DNA from: Aeromonas encheleia
GTDB taxonomy: Bacteria; Pseudomonadota; Gammaproteobacteria; Enterobacterales; Aeromonadaceae
NCBI RefSeq assembly: GCF_900637545.1
Contig: NZ_LR134376.1
Location: 887,001-951,000 of the forward strand
Length of the DNA stretch: 64,000 nucleotides
Reading direction: 5' to 3'
Below the pieces are notes generated by a model. That model saw only the letters and a program-made list of their open reading frames with translations, had not been told where the DNA came from and made no database searches. Each line of letters starts with the position of its first letter. Position 1 is the first letter of the stretch. Shown one piece after another: positions 56,120 through 64,000 of this stretch. Made by a program: the position numbers and the translations under genes.

Positions 56120-57571
56120 TTACTTGGCCGGGATCTGCTCCAGCACGTGCACCAGCAACTGCCAGAAACGCTCGACCGCCGGGATGTGCACCTTCTCGTC
56201 AGGGGAGTGGGCGCCGCGGATGGTCGGGCCGAAGGAGACCATGTCCCAATCCGGGTAGGCGCTCTTGAACAGGCCGCACTCCAGACCGGCGTGGATCACC
56301 ATGACGTTGGGCATCTCGCCGAACAGGGTCTGGTAGCTGTTGCGTACCAGCGCCATCACGGGAGAGTCGACGTTCGGTGCCCAGCCCGGGTAGGCGCCGG
56401 TGAATTCGCAGCTGGCGCCGGCCAGTTTGAACAGGGAGCTGGTCATCTGCTCGACGTTCTCGCGACCGGAGTCGATGAGGGAGCGGATCAGGCACTGCAC
56501 GTAGACTTCGCCCTCGAGGGTCTTGATGACGCCGAGGTTGGTGGAGGTCTCGGTGACGCCCGGGATGGCGTCGCTCATGCGGATGACGCCGTTCGGGCAG
56601 GCCATCAGGGAGTCCAGCAGGCGGGCCTGCAGGGACTCGCTCAGCAGCTTGGCCGGCTTGTCCTGGGCATTGAGCAGCAGGGTCAGGTTGGCCTCGGTGG
56701 CGGCCAGCTCGCTCTGATAGATGCCGGCATAGCGGTCGACCAGGGCCTTGAACTCATTGACGCTGGCGGTGGGCACCAGCAGCTTGGCGCGGGCCTCACG
56801 GGGGATGGCGTTGCGCAGGGTGCCGCCGCTTATCTCGGCAAGGCGCACTCCCAGCGGCTCGGCGGCCTTGAGCAGGCGCACCAGCAGCTTGTTGGCGTTG
56901 CCACGACCGCGGTGGATGTCGACCCCGGAGTGACCGCCACGCAGCCCCTTCACCTGCAGCTCGAAGCCTTCACCCTCGGTGGCGGCAACCAGCTCCAGCG
57001 GGAAGCGGATATTGGCATCCACCCCACCGGCGCAGCCCATGTAGACCTCGCCATCCTCCTCGGAGTCGGTGTTGAGCAGGATCTCGCCTTCCAGCCAACC
57101 CGCTTCCAGCCCGAAGGCGCCGGTCATGCCGGTCTCTTCGTCGGTGGTCAGCAGCACTTCCAGCGGGCCGTGCTTGATGGTCTTGTCGGCCAGCACGGCC
57201 AGACAGCCGGCCATACCCATGCCGTTGTCGGCGCCGAGGGTGGTACCGCGGGCGGTGACCCAGTCGCCATCTATGTAGGCATCGATGGGATCGGTTGCGA
57301 AGTCATGCTGGGTATCGGCATTGGCCTGGGGCACCATGTCGATGTGGGCCTGCAGCACCACGGCCTTGCGGTTTTCCATGCCCGGCGTGGCCGGCTTCTT
57401 GATGATGATGTTGCCCACGGCGTCTTGCTTGACCGCCAGGCCTTCCCCCTGGGCCCACTGCACTATCCAGGCGCTCAACTTGGCCTCGTGCTTGGAGGGA
57501 TGGGGGATGGAGCAGATCTGCTCGAAGAACTGCCAAATCAATTGGGGAGAGAGAGAACTAAGCTGTGCCAC
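56120..57571 (-). CDS. pepD: Aminoacyl-histidine dipeptidase (peptidase D)
   Basis: 483 residues, family M20C, full length. Cleaves Xaa-His and other dipeptides in the cytoplasm. Zinc ligands and catalytic residues visible: LQAHIDMVP, GADNGMGMAG, TDEETGMTGAFG, NTDSEEDGE and the distal IHAGLECGLF. Start is GTG 57571, supported by AAGGAG 7 bases upstream and alignment of AQLSSLSPQ with the family N-terminus; the open frame extends 7 codons further. Divergent from the small CsrA-type leader gene, with a CRP-type site between them that could serve either side. Confidence 0.96.
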   Translation of the reverse strand: MAQLSSLSPQLIWQFFEQICSIPHPSKHEAKLSAWIVQWAQGEGLAVKQDAVGNIIIKKPATPGMENRKAVVLQAHIDMVPQANADTQHDFATDPIDAYIDGDWVTARGTTLGADNGMGMAGCLAVLADKTIKHGPLEVLLTTDEETGMTGAFGLEAGWLEGEILLNTDSEEDGEVYMGCAGGVDANIRFPLELVAATEGEGFELQVKGLRGGHSGVDIHRGRGNANKLLVRLLKAAEPLGVRLAEISGGTLRNAIPREARAKLLVPTASVNEFKALVDRYAGIYQSELAATEANLTLLLNAQDKPAKLLSESLQARLLDSLMACPNGVIRMSDAIPGVTETSTNLGVIKTLEGEVYVQCLIRSLIDSGRENVEQMTSSLFKLAGASCEFTGAYPGWAPNVDSPVMALVRNSYQTLFGEMPNVMVIHAGLECGLFKSAYPDWDMVSFGPTIRGAHSPDEKVHIPAVERFWQLLVHVLEQIPAK

Positions 57572-57759
57572 GTCAGGACTCCTTACCAGCACGGAAAATG
57601 ACCGGGCCCAGAGGGCCGGGGAAGAGGGCTACGATAATACAGCCAATCACACAAAAATGTGAGCGAACAGCGCAAATAGCGGTCTGCTTGTGCTGATAAA
57701 GGCACCATAAATGGCGGACATGCCTGCATTATCGAGATGAACCAGCACAACCTTGTTTT

Positions 57760-57775
57760 TGTGATGGACGTCACA
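57760..57775. promoter_or_regulatory. Perfect CRP-type palindrome
   Basis: TGTGA-tggacg-TCACA flanked by TTT and AAA, an excellent CRP consensus. It lies between divergent pepD and the small leader gene. Its centre is about 49 bases upstream of the predicted plus-strand transcript start, not exactly a class I or II spacing, so the served promoter is uncertain. Confidence 0.75.
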
Positions 57776-57781
57776 AAAATA

Positions 57782-57809
57782 TTGTATTTTCGGCGCCGGG
57801 TGGTAAATT
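57782..57809 (+). promoter_or_regulatory. Candidate promoter of the GGA-hairpin leader
   Basis: TTGTAT (57782-57787), 16-base spacer, TAAATT (57804-57809). The predicted start near 57816 precedes all four GGA hairpins. Confidence 0.5.
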
Positions 57810-57815
57810 AACCGC

Positions 57816-57962
57816 CGTGGGTCAACCACTTGTCAGGATGACAACGAATGCCTCCAGGGAACCGAAGCAAAGCAAGTGCGCCTCCACGGAACCGAGTGTC
57901 TGTTCAAGGATCTGAACCCGCATAAAGGTACGTAACTTGTTAAGCAATCAGGAGTTTTAAAT
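57816..57962 (+). ncRNA. CsrA/RsmA-type GGA-hairpin leader (candidate)
   Basis: Four consecutive hairpins each present GGA in the loop. A 57830-57844: TTGTCA-GGA-TGACAA, a perfect stem. B 57849-57869: TGCcTC-CAGGGAACC-GAaGCA. C 57882-57896: CTC-CACGGAACC-GAG. D 57902-57917: GTTCA-AGGATC-TGAAC, a perfect stem. B and C share a near-identical 16-mer, GCCTCCA(G/C)GGAACCGA. A fifth GGA is the ribosome binding site (CAGGAG, 57949-57954) of the following 29-codon gene. CsrB/RsmY-type RNAs and CsrA-repressed leaders carry exactly such A(N)GGA hairpin loops. Boundaries are predicted. Confidence 0.65.
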
Positions 57963-58052
57963 ATGTCAGGCAGCAATTCAACCTATTGGTTTGCCCAGTC
58001 TCTCTATACCCAGGGTTTCAACTATCCGAATCCCTACGCCAGCCGTCGTTAA
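57963..58052 (+). CDS. Very small protein, 29 residues, behind a CsrA-type leader
   Basis: ATG 57963 follows CAGGAG with an 8-base spacer; reads MSGSNSTYWFAQSLYTQGF then NYPNPYASRR and stop. Rich in Tyr, Asn and Ser, with no transmembrane helix or signal peptide. A terminator-like hairpin follows 40 bases later, so leader, gene and terminator form one compact unit of about 320 nt. Not a recognised family. Translation is likely to be controlled by CsrA, because a GGA site overlaps its ribosome binding site; this is an inference. Confidence 0.6.
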   Translation: MSGSNSTYWFAQSLYTQGFNYPNPYASRR

Positions 58053-58091
58053 GGCGGGTCCTCAGCCAGGCTGACGACCGAATCGACAAAC

Positions 58092-58133
58092 AGCAGGTGT
58101 GTGAGGTCTTAATCCTCCCCCTGCTATTTTTTT
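58092..58133 (+). terminator. Terminator of the small leader gene
   Basis: AGCAGG (58092-58097) and GAGG (58103-58106) pair with CCTC (58114-58117) and CCTGCT (58120-58125), followed by a T7 run. Confidence 0.75.
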
Positions 58134-58510
58134 ACCTGAAATTCGGGGTTTACTCCTCGAATGAGTAGCATTCTGGCCGCGGCTGATCGCCAGATGGGGG
58201 CCGACGGGGTGGGAGATGACCGACTTTTCCTGTTTTTCGCATACGTTTGCCAGTCATTTTATCCGCAAACGATGCTATCATACCGCCCCAACAGCCGGTC
58301 TGCGGTCTTCATTCCGATCGCGATGACCGCCAGCTATGCCCGTCCTGCTTCCATTGCATCAGTGTCTGCTGCCGAGGGTTTATCCCCAGGCAGTCAAAGT
58401 GCAAGCCAAATTCGGTGGGAAGGGGCACCAGAATTTACTGAATATCGTGTGTCAGCACGAATTTTTACGTCTTAAGTAATTGTTTTATATAACTCTTCGA
58501 GATCGATAAC
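58134..58510. other. Long leader/intergenic region upstream of gpt
   Basis: About 375 bases. Two PurR-like sequences are described separately. The remaining ~230 bases up to gpt show no gene or recognised RNA; a long gpt leader is possible. Confidence 0.5.
58238..58275 (+). promoter_or_regulatory. Tandem PurR-like boxes upstream of gpt
   Basis: CGCATACGTTTGC (58238-58250), one mismatch from the PurR palindrome core CGCAAACGTTTGC, and CGCAAACGATGC (58264-58275), 25 bases centre to centre, followed directly by a possible -10 TATCAT (58276-58281). Candidate only. Confidence 0.45.
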
Positions 58511-58978
58511 ATGCCAAAAAAATTCTACGTGTCGTGGGACAACCTGCAACGTGAAGCGCGCCGTCTGGCCCGTCGTCAGCTGCCTGTCAGCCAGTGGAAG
58601 GGGATCATCGCGGTCAGCCGTGGTGGTCTGGTGCCTGCCGCGCTGATGGCCCGTGAACTTGGCATTCGCAATGTCGAAACCCTCTGCATCTCCAGCTATG
58701 ACCACAACAACCAGCGTGAGCTGGTGGTCGTCAAGGGCGCCACTACCGCCGGTGACGGCGAAGGCTGGCTGGTGGTGGATGATCTGGTGGATACCGGTGG
58801 CACCGCCAAGGCGATCCGTGACCTCTATCCCAAGGCCAAGTTCATCACCATCTTCGCCAAGCCGATGGGCGAGCCGCTGGTGGATGACTTCGAAGTTGCC
58901 ATCCCGCAGGATACCTGGATTGAGCAGCCATGGGACATGGCGCTGGAATTCGCCAATCCGATCTGCGACGAAGAGTAA
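58511..58978 (+). CDS. gpt: Xanthine-guanine phosphoribosyltransferase
   Basis: 155 residues, full length. Salvages guanine and xanthine to GMP and XMP with PRPP, membrane-associated in E. coli. PRPP-binding motif [13 protein letters not shown] at about residues 85-97; N-terminal [18 protein letters not shown] and [15 protein letters not shown] match Gpt rather than Hpt. The ribosome binding site is weak. frsA and crl follow, the same neighbourhood as E. coli gpt-frsA-crl. Confidence 0.96.
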   Translation: MPKKFYVSWDNLQREARRLARRQLPVSQWKGIIAVSRGGLVPAALMARELGIRNVETLCISSYDHNNQRELVVVKGATTAGDGEGWLVVDDLVDTGGTAKAIRDLYPKAKFITIFAKPMGEPLVDDFEVAIPQDTWIEQPWDMALEFANPICDEE

Positions 58979-59054
58979 GAGCCACACCGTATCCGGGAAA
59001 GGGGCCGCCTTGATGGCTGCCGCTTTGCTCGCGATGAGGTGAAAAGGTTTCAAA

Positions 59055-59082
59055 GGGCCCCTGTTTGGGGCCCTGTTCTTTT
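59055..59082 (+). terminator. Probable terminator after gpt
   Basis: Stem GGGCCCC / GGGGCCC with a TGTTT loop, then TGTTCTTTT; the T run is interrupted. Confidence 0.6.
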
Positions 59083-59150
59083 ATGCTATGGCTGCCCGGT
59101 GCGAAAAGTGGTTAAGATGGGCCATTGCCTGAGACAGAAGAGCCACGATT

Positions 59151-60419
59151 TTGGAACCAAACAACGATACCAACCTGACGGAAAAGCTATTCACCCGGAT
59201 CAAAAAGGTATTGGAGACCTCCGAGATATCCAACTCCAGTCCGGTAGAAGAGCAGGACAGCTCCTTGGCCGAGAGCTTTATCGACGGCGCCCTCTCGCCC
59301 CACTGGTACCGCTTGCTGCGCCGGCCGGCCTGGGCCTGGCAGGGGGCCAACCCGGTCGAAGTGGAGCAGACCCTTGCCTGTATCGCCATGGGGCAGGGCG
59401 AGCGCAGCCACGAGCGCTATCTGGATACCATCAAGGGCTATGTGCCCGGCAACTGGGTCTATGAGTGGAGCCAGCTGGCTGGCCGCTACTTCAATCAGGG
59501 GCGCGAGCTGGTGACCCAGGGCGACACGGCCGGCGCCTTGAAGAACCTGCTCAAGGCGGTGCGTTACTATTCCATCGCCAGCTATCCCCATCTGAAGAAT
59601 GACGAGCTGGCGGATCAGGCCCAGTTGCTTGGCAACATGGCGTACCGCGAGGCGGGCCGGCTGTTCAAGGTGCCGCTCAAGGAGCTGCTGGTGCCGTTCC
59701 GGGGCAAGACCATCCAGGGCTATCTGCACCTGCCCACCACCGACAAGCCTGTGCCCCTGGTCATCGTCAGCGGCGGCATCGACTCGCTGCAGGTCGATTT
59801 TCTCAACTTCTATTTCAAGTGCCTCGAGCCCCACGGCATCGGCATGCTGTCGCTGGACATGCCGGGCATCGGCTACGCCGAGCACTGGCCGCTGGTGCAG
59901 GACACCAGCCGCCTGCATCAGGCGGTGCTCAATCACCTCTCCGAGGTGGCCTGGGTCGATCACCAGCGGATCGCCATGGTGGGATTCCGTCTGGCGGGCA
60001 ATGTGGCGGCGCGGCTGGCCTTCGTCGAGCCGTTCAAGCTCAGGACAGTGGTCTGCATCGGCGCCGGCATCAATCAGGTATTTACCAATCAGGAGATGTT
60101 TGCCCGTTGCCCGCGCATGATGCGTGATGGCCTGGCGAACCGGCTGGGCGCCGATGCGGCGCAGTGGGATCTGTTGCGCACCAAGTGCCAGGTCTTTTCC
60201 CTCAAGACCCAGGGTCTGCTGGGGAGCCGCACCTCGGTGCCGATCTTGAGCATCGGCCACAAGCGAGATTTCATTTGCCCGGAGCAGGATGTGCGGGCCC
60301 TGGCTGCCGCCAGCCGTAATGGCAAGGCGGTGGTCTTCGACAAACAGCCTCTGCTTGAGGTGTACGACGCGGCGCTGAAAGAGACGGTTGACTGGCTCAA
60401 ACAGCATTTATGTACATGA
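59151..60419 (+). CDS. frsA: FrsA alpha/beta-hydrolase-fold esterase
   Basis: 422 residues, matching FrsA/YafA: N-terminal SPHWYRLLRRPAWAWQG, GYVPGNWVYEWSQLA, and the hydrolase-like core (VIVSGGIDSLQVDF, LSLDMPGIGYAEHW, VDHQRIAMVGFRLAGNVAAR). The elbow reads GFRLAG, so no nucleophilic Ser is evident, as in E. coli FrsA (GFRFGA). Linked to the switch between fermentation and respiration through EIIA-Glc binding in E. coli. Start is TTG 59151 with AGAAGAG about 10 bases upstream. Confidence 0.92.
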   Translation: MEPNNDTNLTEKLFTRIKKVLETSEISNSSPVEEQDSSLAESFIDGALSPHWYRLLRRPAWAWQGANPVEVEQTLACIAMGQGERSHERYLDTIKGYVPGNWVYEWSQLAGRYFNQGRELVTQGDTAGALKNLLKAVRYYSIASYPHLKNDELADQAQLLGNMAYREAGRLFKVPLKELLVPFRGKTIQGYLHLPTTDKPVPLVIVSGGIDSLQVDFLNFYFKCLEPHGIGMLSLDMPGIGYAEHWPLVQDTSRLHQAVLNHLSEVAWVDHQRIAMVGFRLAGNVAARLAFVEPFKLRTVVCIGAGINQVFTNQEMFARCPRMMRDGLANRLGADAAQWDLLRTKCQVFSLKTQGLLGSRTSVPILSIGHKRDFICPEQDVRALAAASRNGKAVVFDKQPLLEVYDAALKETVDWLKQHLCT

Positions 60420-60481
60420 TACAGAAGTAAAAATGTAACATCATCGCGTGATGATATGGCTTGTTCAACAGGGAGGTTAGC

Positions 60482-60874
60482 ATGTCGGAAAGAGTGACCT
60501 ACAAGCGATTGCTGCGGCAATTCGCGGCCATTGGCCCCTATTTACGGGAAGACCTGTGTGAGGAGGGGCGTTATCGTTTCGACTGCCTCTCCGTCTGCAT
60601 CAGCGCCAAGCCGGCGCCGGACAAGCGGGAATTCTGGGGCTGGTGGCTGGTGCTGGAGCAGCAGGATCACAGCTTCAGCTATCACTACCAGTTCGGCTTC
60701 TACAACGCGGACGGGGAGTGGCTCAACAAGCCGCTGCCCAAGAAGCACCAGGTCGAAGTCGAGCGCACCCTCAACCACTTCTACAAGCTCATCAGCGCCA
60801 AGCTGACGGCACTAGAGTGCCAGCTGACCCCTGCCGAGCAGGTGACCAACGAGCTGAGCGTGACCGCCGCCTGA
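60482..60874 (+). CDS. crl: Sigma-factor-binding protein Crl
   Basis: 130 residues, full length. Binds RpoS and helps it join core RNA polymerase, favouring stationary-phase and biofilm genes. Conserved stretches: TYKRLLRQFAAIGPYLRE, CISAKPAPDKREFWGWWLVL and YQFGFYNADGEWLNK. Strong GGGAGG site 5 bases before ATG 60482. An ATCATC-gcgt-GATGAT inverted repeat lies upstream (60439-60454). Confidence 0.95.
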   Translation: MSERVTYKRLLRQFAAIGPYLREDLCEEGRYRFDCLSVCISAKPAPDKREFWGWWLVLEQQDHSFSYHYQFGFYNADGEWLNKPLPKKHQVEVERTLNHFYKLISAKLTALECQLTPAEQVTNELSVTAA

Positions 60875-60882
60875 TCTGCCGC

Positions 60883-60920
60883 GGCCCTGCGGGCCTTGAC
60901 TCGCAGGGCCCCTTCCTTTT
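60883..60920 (+). terminator. crl terminator
   Basis: Stem GGCCCTGCG / CGCAGGGCC followed by CCTTCCTTTT. Confidence 0.75.
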
Positions 60921-60938
60921 CAACGGCGTTTAATTGCC

Positions 60939-60967
60939 TTGCAGGGCTGCGGGGCCGTGGGTATAAA
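60939..60967 (+). promoter_or_regulatory. Candidate proBA promoter
   Basis: TTGCAG (60939-60944), 17-base spacer, TATAAA (60962-60967); leader of about 25 bases. Confidence 0.55.
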
Positions 60968-60999
60968 GGATCCCTTACTTTTTTAACCTCTTTGTTCCC

Positions 61000-62103
61000 A
61001 TGGAAAACAGAACCATAGTCGTCAAACTGGGCACCAGCGTGCTCACCGGGGGATCTGCCCGGCTCAACCGTGCCCATATGGTGGAGCTGGTCAGACAGTG
61101 TGCGGCGCTGCACCGTCACGGCCATCGCGTCGTGGTAGTCACCTCGGGGGCCATCGCCGCCGGGCGTGAGCATCTGGGCCATCCCCCGCTGGCGCCGACC
61201 CTGCCCAACAAGCAGATGCTGGCGGCGGTCGGTCAGACCCAGCTCATCCGGGTGTGGCAGGACCTGTTCAACCTCTACGGGCTGCACATCGGCCAGATGC
61301 TGCTGACCCGTGCCGATCTGGAGGACAGGGAGCGCTACCTCAATGCCCGCGATACCCTGCGTACCCTGCTGGATCATCACATCATCCCGGTCATCAACGA
61401 GAACGATGCGGTGGCGACCGCCGAGATCAAGGTGGGGGACAACGACAACCTCTCCGCCCGCGCCGCCATCCTGGCGGATGCCGACCTGCTGATCCTGCTG
61501 ACTGATCAGAAGGGGCTCTTCACCGCCGATCCGCGTACCAACCCCGATGCCCAGCTCATCGAAGAGGTGCAGACCATAGACGACACCCTGCGCAAGCTGG
61601 CGGGGGACAGCGTCAGCGGCCTCGGCACCGGTGGCATGGCGACCAAGCTGCAGGCGGCCGACGTGGCGCGCCGGGCCGGCGTCAAGGTGGTGATCGCCAC
61701 CGGCCAGATCCCCGAGGTGATAGGTCGCCTCGCCAAGGGCGAGCGGGTCGGCACCCTGTTCCCGGCGCTGGCCTCGCCGCTGGAAGGGCGCAAGAGCTGG
61801 ATCCTGGCAGGCCCTCCCCCTCATGGCGAGGTCCAGGTGGATCAGGGCGCCGTCGCCGCCATGCAGGACAAGGGCTCCAGCCTGCTGCCCAAGGGCATCA
61901 TAGCGGTGAGGGGCGATTTCGTGCGGGGCGACGTGGTGCGCATCCTGGATCCGAAGGGGCGCGAGCTGGCGCGCGGCATCTGCCGCTACGATCACCTGGA
62001 GCTGGACAAGTTGCGTGGCGTGCACTCGGATCAGATAGAGCAGGTACTGGGCTACGGCTACGGCGCGGTGGCCATCCACAGAGACGACATGGTGCTGCTG
62101 TAA
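61000..62103 (+). CDS. proB: Glutamate 5-kinase
   Basis: 367 residues, same length as E. coli ProB. Phosphorylates glutamate, the first and proline-inhibited step of proline synthesis. N-terminal kinase domain ([41 protein letters not shown] region [28 protein letters not shown]) and a C-terminal PUA domain (about 275-367, [16 protein letters not shown]). No clear ribosome binding site before ATG 61000. The last residues IHRDDMVLL are repeated as DNA just downstream. Confidence 0.96.
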   Translation: MENRTIVVKLGTSVLTGGSARLNRAHMVELVRQCAALHRHGHRVVVVTSGAIAAGREHLGHPPLAPTLPNKQMLAAVGQTQLIRVWQDLFNLYGLHIGQMLLTRADLEDRERYLNARDTLRTLLDHHIIPVINENDAVATAEIKVGDNDNLSARAAILADADLLILLTDQKGLFTADPRTNPDAQLIEEVQTIDDTLRKLAGDSVSGLGTGGMATKLQAADVARRAGVKVVIATGQIPEVIGRLAKGERVGTLFPALASPLEGRKSWILAGPPPHGEVQVDQGAVAAMQDKGSSLLPKGIIAVRGDFVRGDVVRILDPKGRELARGICRYDHLELDKLRGVHSDQIEQVLGYGYGAVAIHRDDMVLL

Positions 62104-62192
62104 GGCGGCCGGATCAGATAAAACTGGTGTAGGGTCATGGCCAGGGTGCCGTGACCATTCACAGAGACGACATGGTGTTGCTGCAAGGCGGC
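62068..62192 (+). repeat. Direct repeat of the proB 3' end
   Basis: 42 bases at 62068-62109 (end of proB including its TAA) recur at 62151-62192 with 38 identical. In the second copy the stop is CAA, so the frame IHRDDMVLL continues to a TGA that overlaps the proA start codon. Confidence 0.92.
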
Positions 62193-62212
62193 ACCCAGAA
62201 AGGGACCAAATC

Positions 62213-63466
62213 ATGAGTCTGGAGAAAATGGGGCAGGCGGCGCGCGAAGCCGCCTATCAACTCGCCACCATCAGCACGGCGCAGAAGAACCGGGCGCTGG
62301 CCGCCATCGCCGATGAACTGGAGGCGCGTGGCGAGCAGATCCTGGCCGCCAACGCCAAAGACATAGCGGCGGGCCGCGAGGCCGGCCTGGCTGAGGCCAT
62401 GCTGGATCGGCTGCTGCTCAACCCCGAGCGGCTGGCCGGGATAGTGGCGGACGTGCGCAAGGTGATAGTGCTCGACGATCCGGTCGGCGCCGAGATCGAC
62501 AGCCGGGTGCTGGAGAACGGCCTGCGCCTCTCCCGCCGTCGGGTGCCCATCGGCGTCATCGGCGTCATCTACGAGGCGCGTCCCAACGTCACCATCGACA
62601 TCGCCAGCCTCTGCCTCAAGACCGGCAACGCCAGCATACTGCGCGGCGGCCGTGAGACCTTCCACTCCAACCTGGAGCTGGTGCGGGTGATCCAGCACGC
62701 CCTGGCGGCCTCCGGCCTGCCGATCGGGGCTGTGCAGTACATCGACAACCCGGATCGGGCGCTGGTGGGCGAGTTGCTGCGCCTCGACCGCTACGTGGAC
62801 ATGATCATCCCCCGCGGCGGCGCCGGCCTGCACAAGATGTGCAAGGAGAACAGCTCGATCCCCGTCATCATCGGCGGCTTCGGCATCAGCCACATCTTCG
62901 TGGACGAGAGCGCCGATCTGCTGCGATCCCTGGCGGTCATCGACAACGCCAAGGTGCAGCGCCCCTCCGCCTGCAATTCGCTCGATAGCCTGCTGGTGCA
63001 CGAGCGGGTCGCCCCCCGATTGCTGCCGCAACTGGTCAAGTTGATGAACGAGCGCAAGGTGACGTTGGTGGGGGCGGCCAATGCCATGGCGCTGCTGGCG
63101 GGGGCCGACAACCTGTGCGAGGCCGGCCCGGAAGACTTCGATACCGAGTGGCTGGGGCTGACCCTGGGGGTCAAGCTGGTGGCCGGCGTGAACGAGGCGC
63201 TGGCGCACATGCGCGAGCACAATGCCGGTCACTCCGACGCCATCCTGACCAACGATCTGGCCAATGCCGAGCGCTTCGTCAACGGTGCCGGCTCGGCAGC
63301 TGTCTATGTCAACGCCTCCACCCGCTTAACCGACGGTGGCCAGTTTGGCCTCGGCGCCGAGGTGGCGGTGTCGACCCAGATGCTGCATGCCCGTGGCCCC
63401 ATGGGGCTGACCGAGCTCACCAGCTACAAATGGGTGGGACTGGCGGACTACCTGAGTCGTGCCTGA
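62213..63466 (+). CDS. proA: Gamma-glutamyl phosphate reductase
   Basis: 417 residues, full length. NADPH-dependent reduction of glutamyl-5-phosphate to the semialdehyde, second step of proline synthesis. Aldehyde-dehydrogenase-like fold; catalytic Cys region [17 protein letters not shown], cofactor region [23 protein letters not shown], and [15 protein letters not shown]. Normally coupled to proB; here 109 bases lie between, created by the duplicated proB end. Ribosome binding region AAAGGGACC, 6 bases upstream. Confidence 0.96.
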   Translation: MSLEKMGQAAREAAYQLATISTAQKNRALAAIADELEARGEQILAANAKDIAAGREAGLAEAMLDRLLLNPERLAGIVADVRKVIVLDDPVGAEIDSRVLENGLRLSRRRVPIGVIGVIYEARPNVTIDIASLCLKTGNASILRGGRETFHSNLELVRVIQHALAASGLPIGAVQYIDNPDRALVGELLRLDRYVDMIIPRGGAGLHKMCKENSSIPVIIGGFGISHIFVDESADLLRSLAVIDNAKVQRPSACNSLDSLLVHERVAPRLLPQLVKLMNERKVTLVGAANAMALLAGADNLCEAGPEDFDTEWLGLTLGVKLVAGVNEALAHMREHNAGHSDAILTNDLANAERFVNGAGSAAVYVNASTRLTDGGQFGLGAEVAVSTQMLHARGPMGLTELTSYKWVGLADYLSRA

Positions 63467-63490
63467 GTGCGCCCCCTGACCCCGTGTGAA

Positions 63491-63515
63491 GATGCCGACC
63501 CATGTCGGCATTTTT
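63491..63515 (+). terminator. proBA terminator
   Basis: Stem ATGCCGAC / GTCGGCAT with a CCAT loop and T run. Confidence 0.88.
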
Positions 63516-63621
63516 ATGCTTTTTTATTGCGCCCTATCAGGGGCTTGCATATAACTATCCTGCGAGGTGTGGCGCTATTTTGCCCCCTGGGCTACCAGCA
63601 AGAACGGGAGCGACTTCAAGG

Positions 63622-64000
63622 ATGAAGCGAACAAATTGGATGACGCGGCTCGGTGTGCTCTGGCTGAGCCTGCCGCTGCTGCTGGGGGCGCTCTGTTTCA
63701 GCGGCGCCGGCCATGCCAGTTGGGACCAGGATCTCTATCGTCAGCTGGGCCTGGCGGGCAAGCTCGACAAGCAGGTGTTTCGCAAGGCCCTGCAGGGCTA
63801 CCAAGATGTGCGTCACAAGCGCAAGGCCATTCTCACCATCATCGATTACAGCAGGCCCTCGACCCAGCGCCGGCTGTTTGTGATCGATGTGAAACGCCAC
63901 AAGCTGCTCTACCACACCTGGGTCAGCCACGGTCGCAACTCAGGTGAGCTGGCCGCTCGCCAGTTCTCCAATCAGCTCAACTCCCGGCAGAGTTCCCTCG
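63622..64000 (+). CDS. Murein L,D-transpeptidase catalytic-domain family protein (3' end outside window)
   Basis: At least 126 residues, open at the window end. Signal peptide (LWLSLPLLLGALCFSGAGHA). The mature start WDQDLYRQLGLAGKLDKQVF, IDYSRPSTQRRLFVIDVKRH and HKLLYHTWVSHGRNSGE fit the YkuD_2 (PF13645) family of periplasmic L,D-transpeptidase-like proteins. The His/Cys catalytic part is not reached. Start ATG 63622; an internal ATG at 63640 is an alternative. Confidence 0.8.
   Translation, partial: MKRTNWMTRLGVLWLSLPLLLGALCFSGAGHASWDQDLYRQLGLAGKLDKQVFRKALQGYQDVRHKRKAILTIIDYSRPSTQRRLFVIDVKRHKLLYHTWVSHGRNSGELAARQFSNQLNSRQSSL

Overview
The window is GC-rich gammaproteobacterial chromosome, most likely Aeromonas. 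This is an inference from gene content: a 425-residue proline iminopeptidase of the Aeromonas type, a secreted nuclease with a GlyGly-CTERM tail, a TtpC-type TonB2 system, and glsB, crl, frsA and rraB. I see no insertion sequence, phage, CRISPR array or rRNA. Nearly all open reading frames antisense to the genes are shadows caused by GC-rich codon usage.

Layout. 1-2711: end of a YbbA-like ATPase and its YbbP-like permease. 2859-8105: YfcH-type oxidoreductase, a CSS/EAL phosphodiesterase, a PLP aminotransferase and a lipoprotein M28 aminopeptidase. 8297-12286: trmB (behind an unusual tandem-repeat leader), yggL, glsB, a triple-rhodanese sulfurtransferase and a YgdI/YgdR lipoprotein. 12331-17277: a single-chain MRP-like ABC exporter and pip. 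17526-18318: two small unknown genes and tRNA-Asn/tRNA-Phe. 18516-24863: M6 metalloprotease, rraB, a GGDEF/EAL protein and lipoproteins. 24459-27306 (minus): rsgA-psd-VF530-two small genes, divergent from orn. 28121-28818: seven identical tRNA-Gly(GCC) genes. 29123-32476: cold-shock protein, OapA/YtfB-like protein and a chemoreceptor. 32728-34964: gltX and five identical tRNA-Ala(GGC) genes. 35089-40746: extracellular nuclease and a large GH18 chitinase behind a c-di-GMP-I (GEMM) riboswitch. 40986-48742 (minus): a TonB-dependent receptor followed by the DUF3450-TtpC-ExbB2-ExbD2-TonB2-TPR energy system. 49481-55519: a divergent five-gene peptide-type ABC importer. 56120-64000: pepD, gpt, frsA, crl, proBA and the start of an L,D-transpeptidase-like gene.

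Themes. Scavenging of polymers and peptides dominates: chitinase, nuclease, M6 protease, M28 and Pip peptidases, PepD, a peptide-type ABC importer, and an outer-membrane receptor with its own energiser. Cyclic-di-GMP appears three times: two EAL proteins and one riboswitch.

The most novel-looking element is 57760-58133. A perfect CRP-type palindrome and a plausible promoter precede a ~145-nt leader with four consecutive small hairpins, each showing GGA in the loop. A fifth GGA lies in the ribosome binding site of a 29-codon gene, and a terminator follows. This is the architecture of a CsrA/RsmA-bound RNA, either a repressed leader or a sponge with a small ORF. About 2.1 kb away, on the other strand, a second very small gene (39 codons, 55722-55841) also lies next to a perfect CRP-type palindrome. 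Both are predictions from sequence alone.
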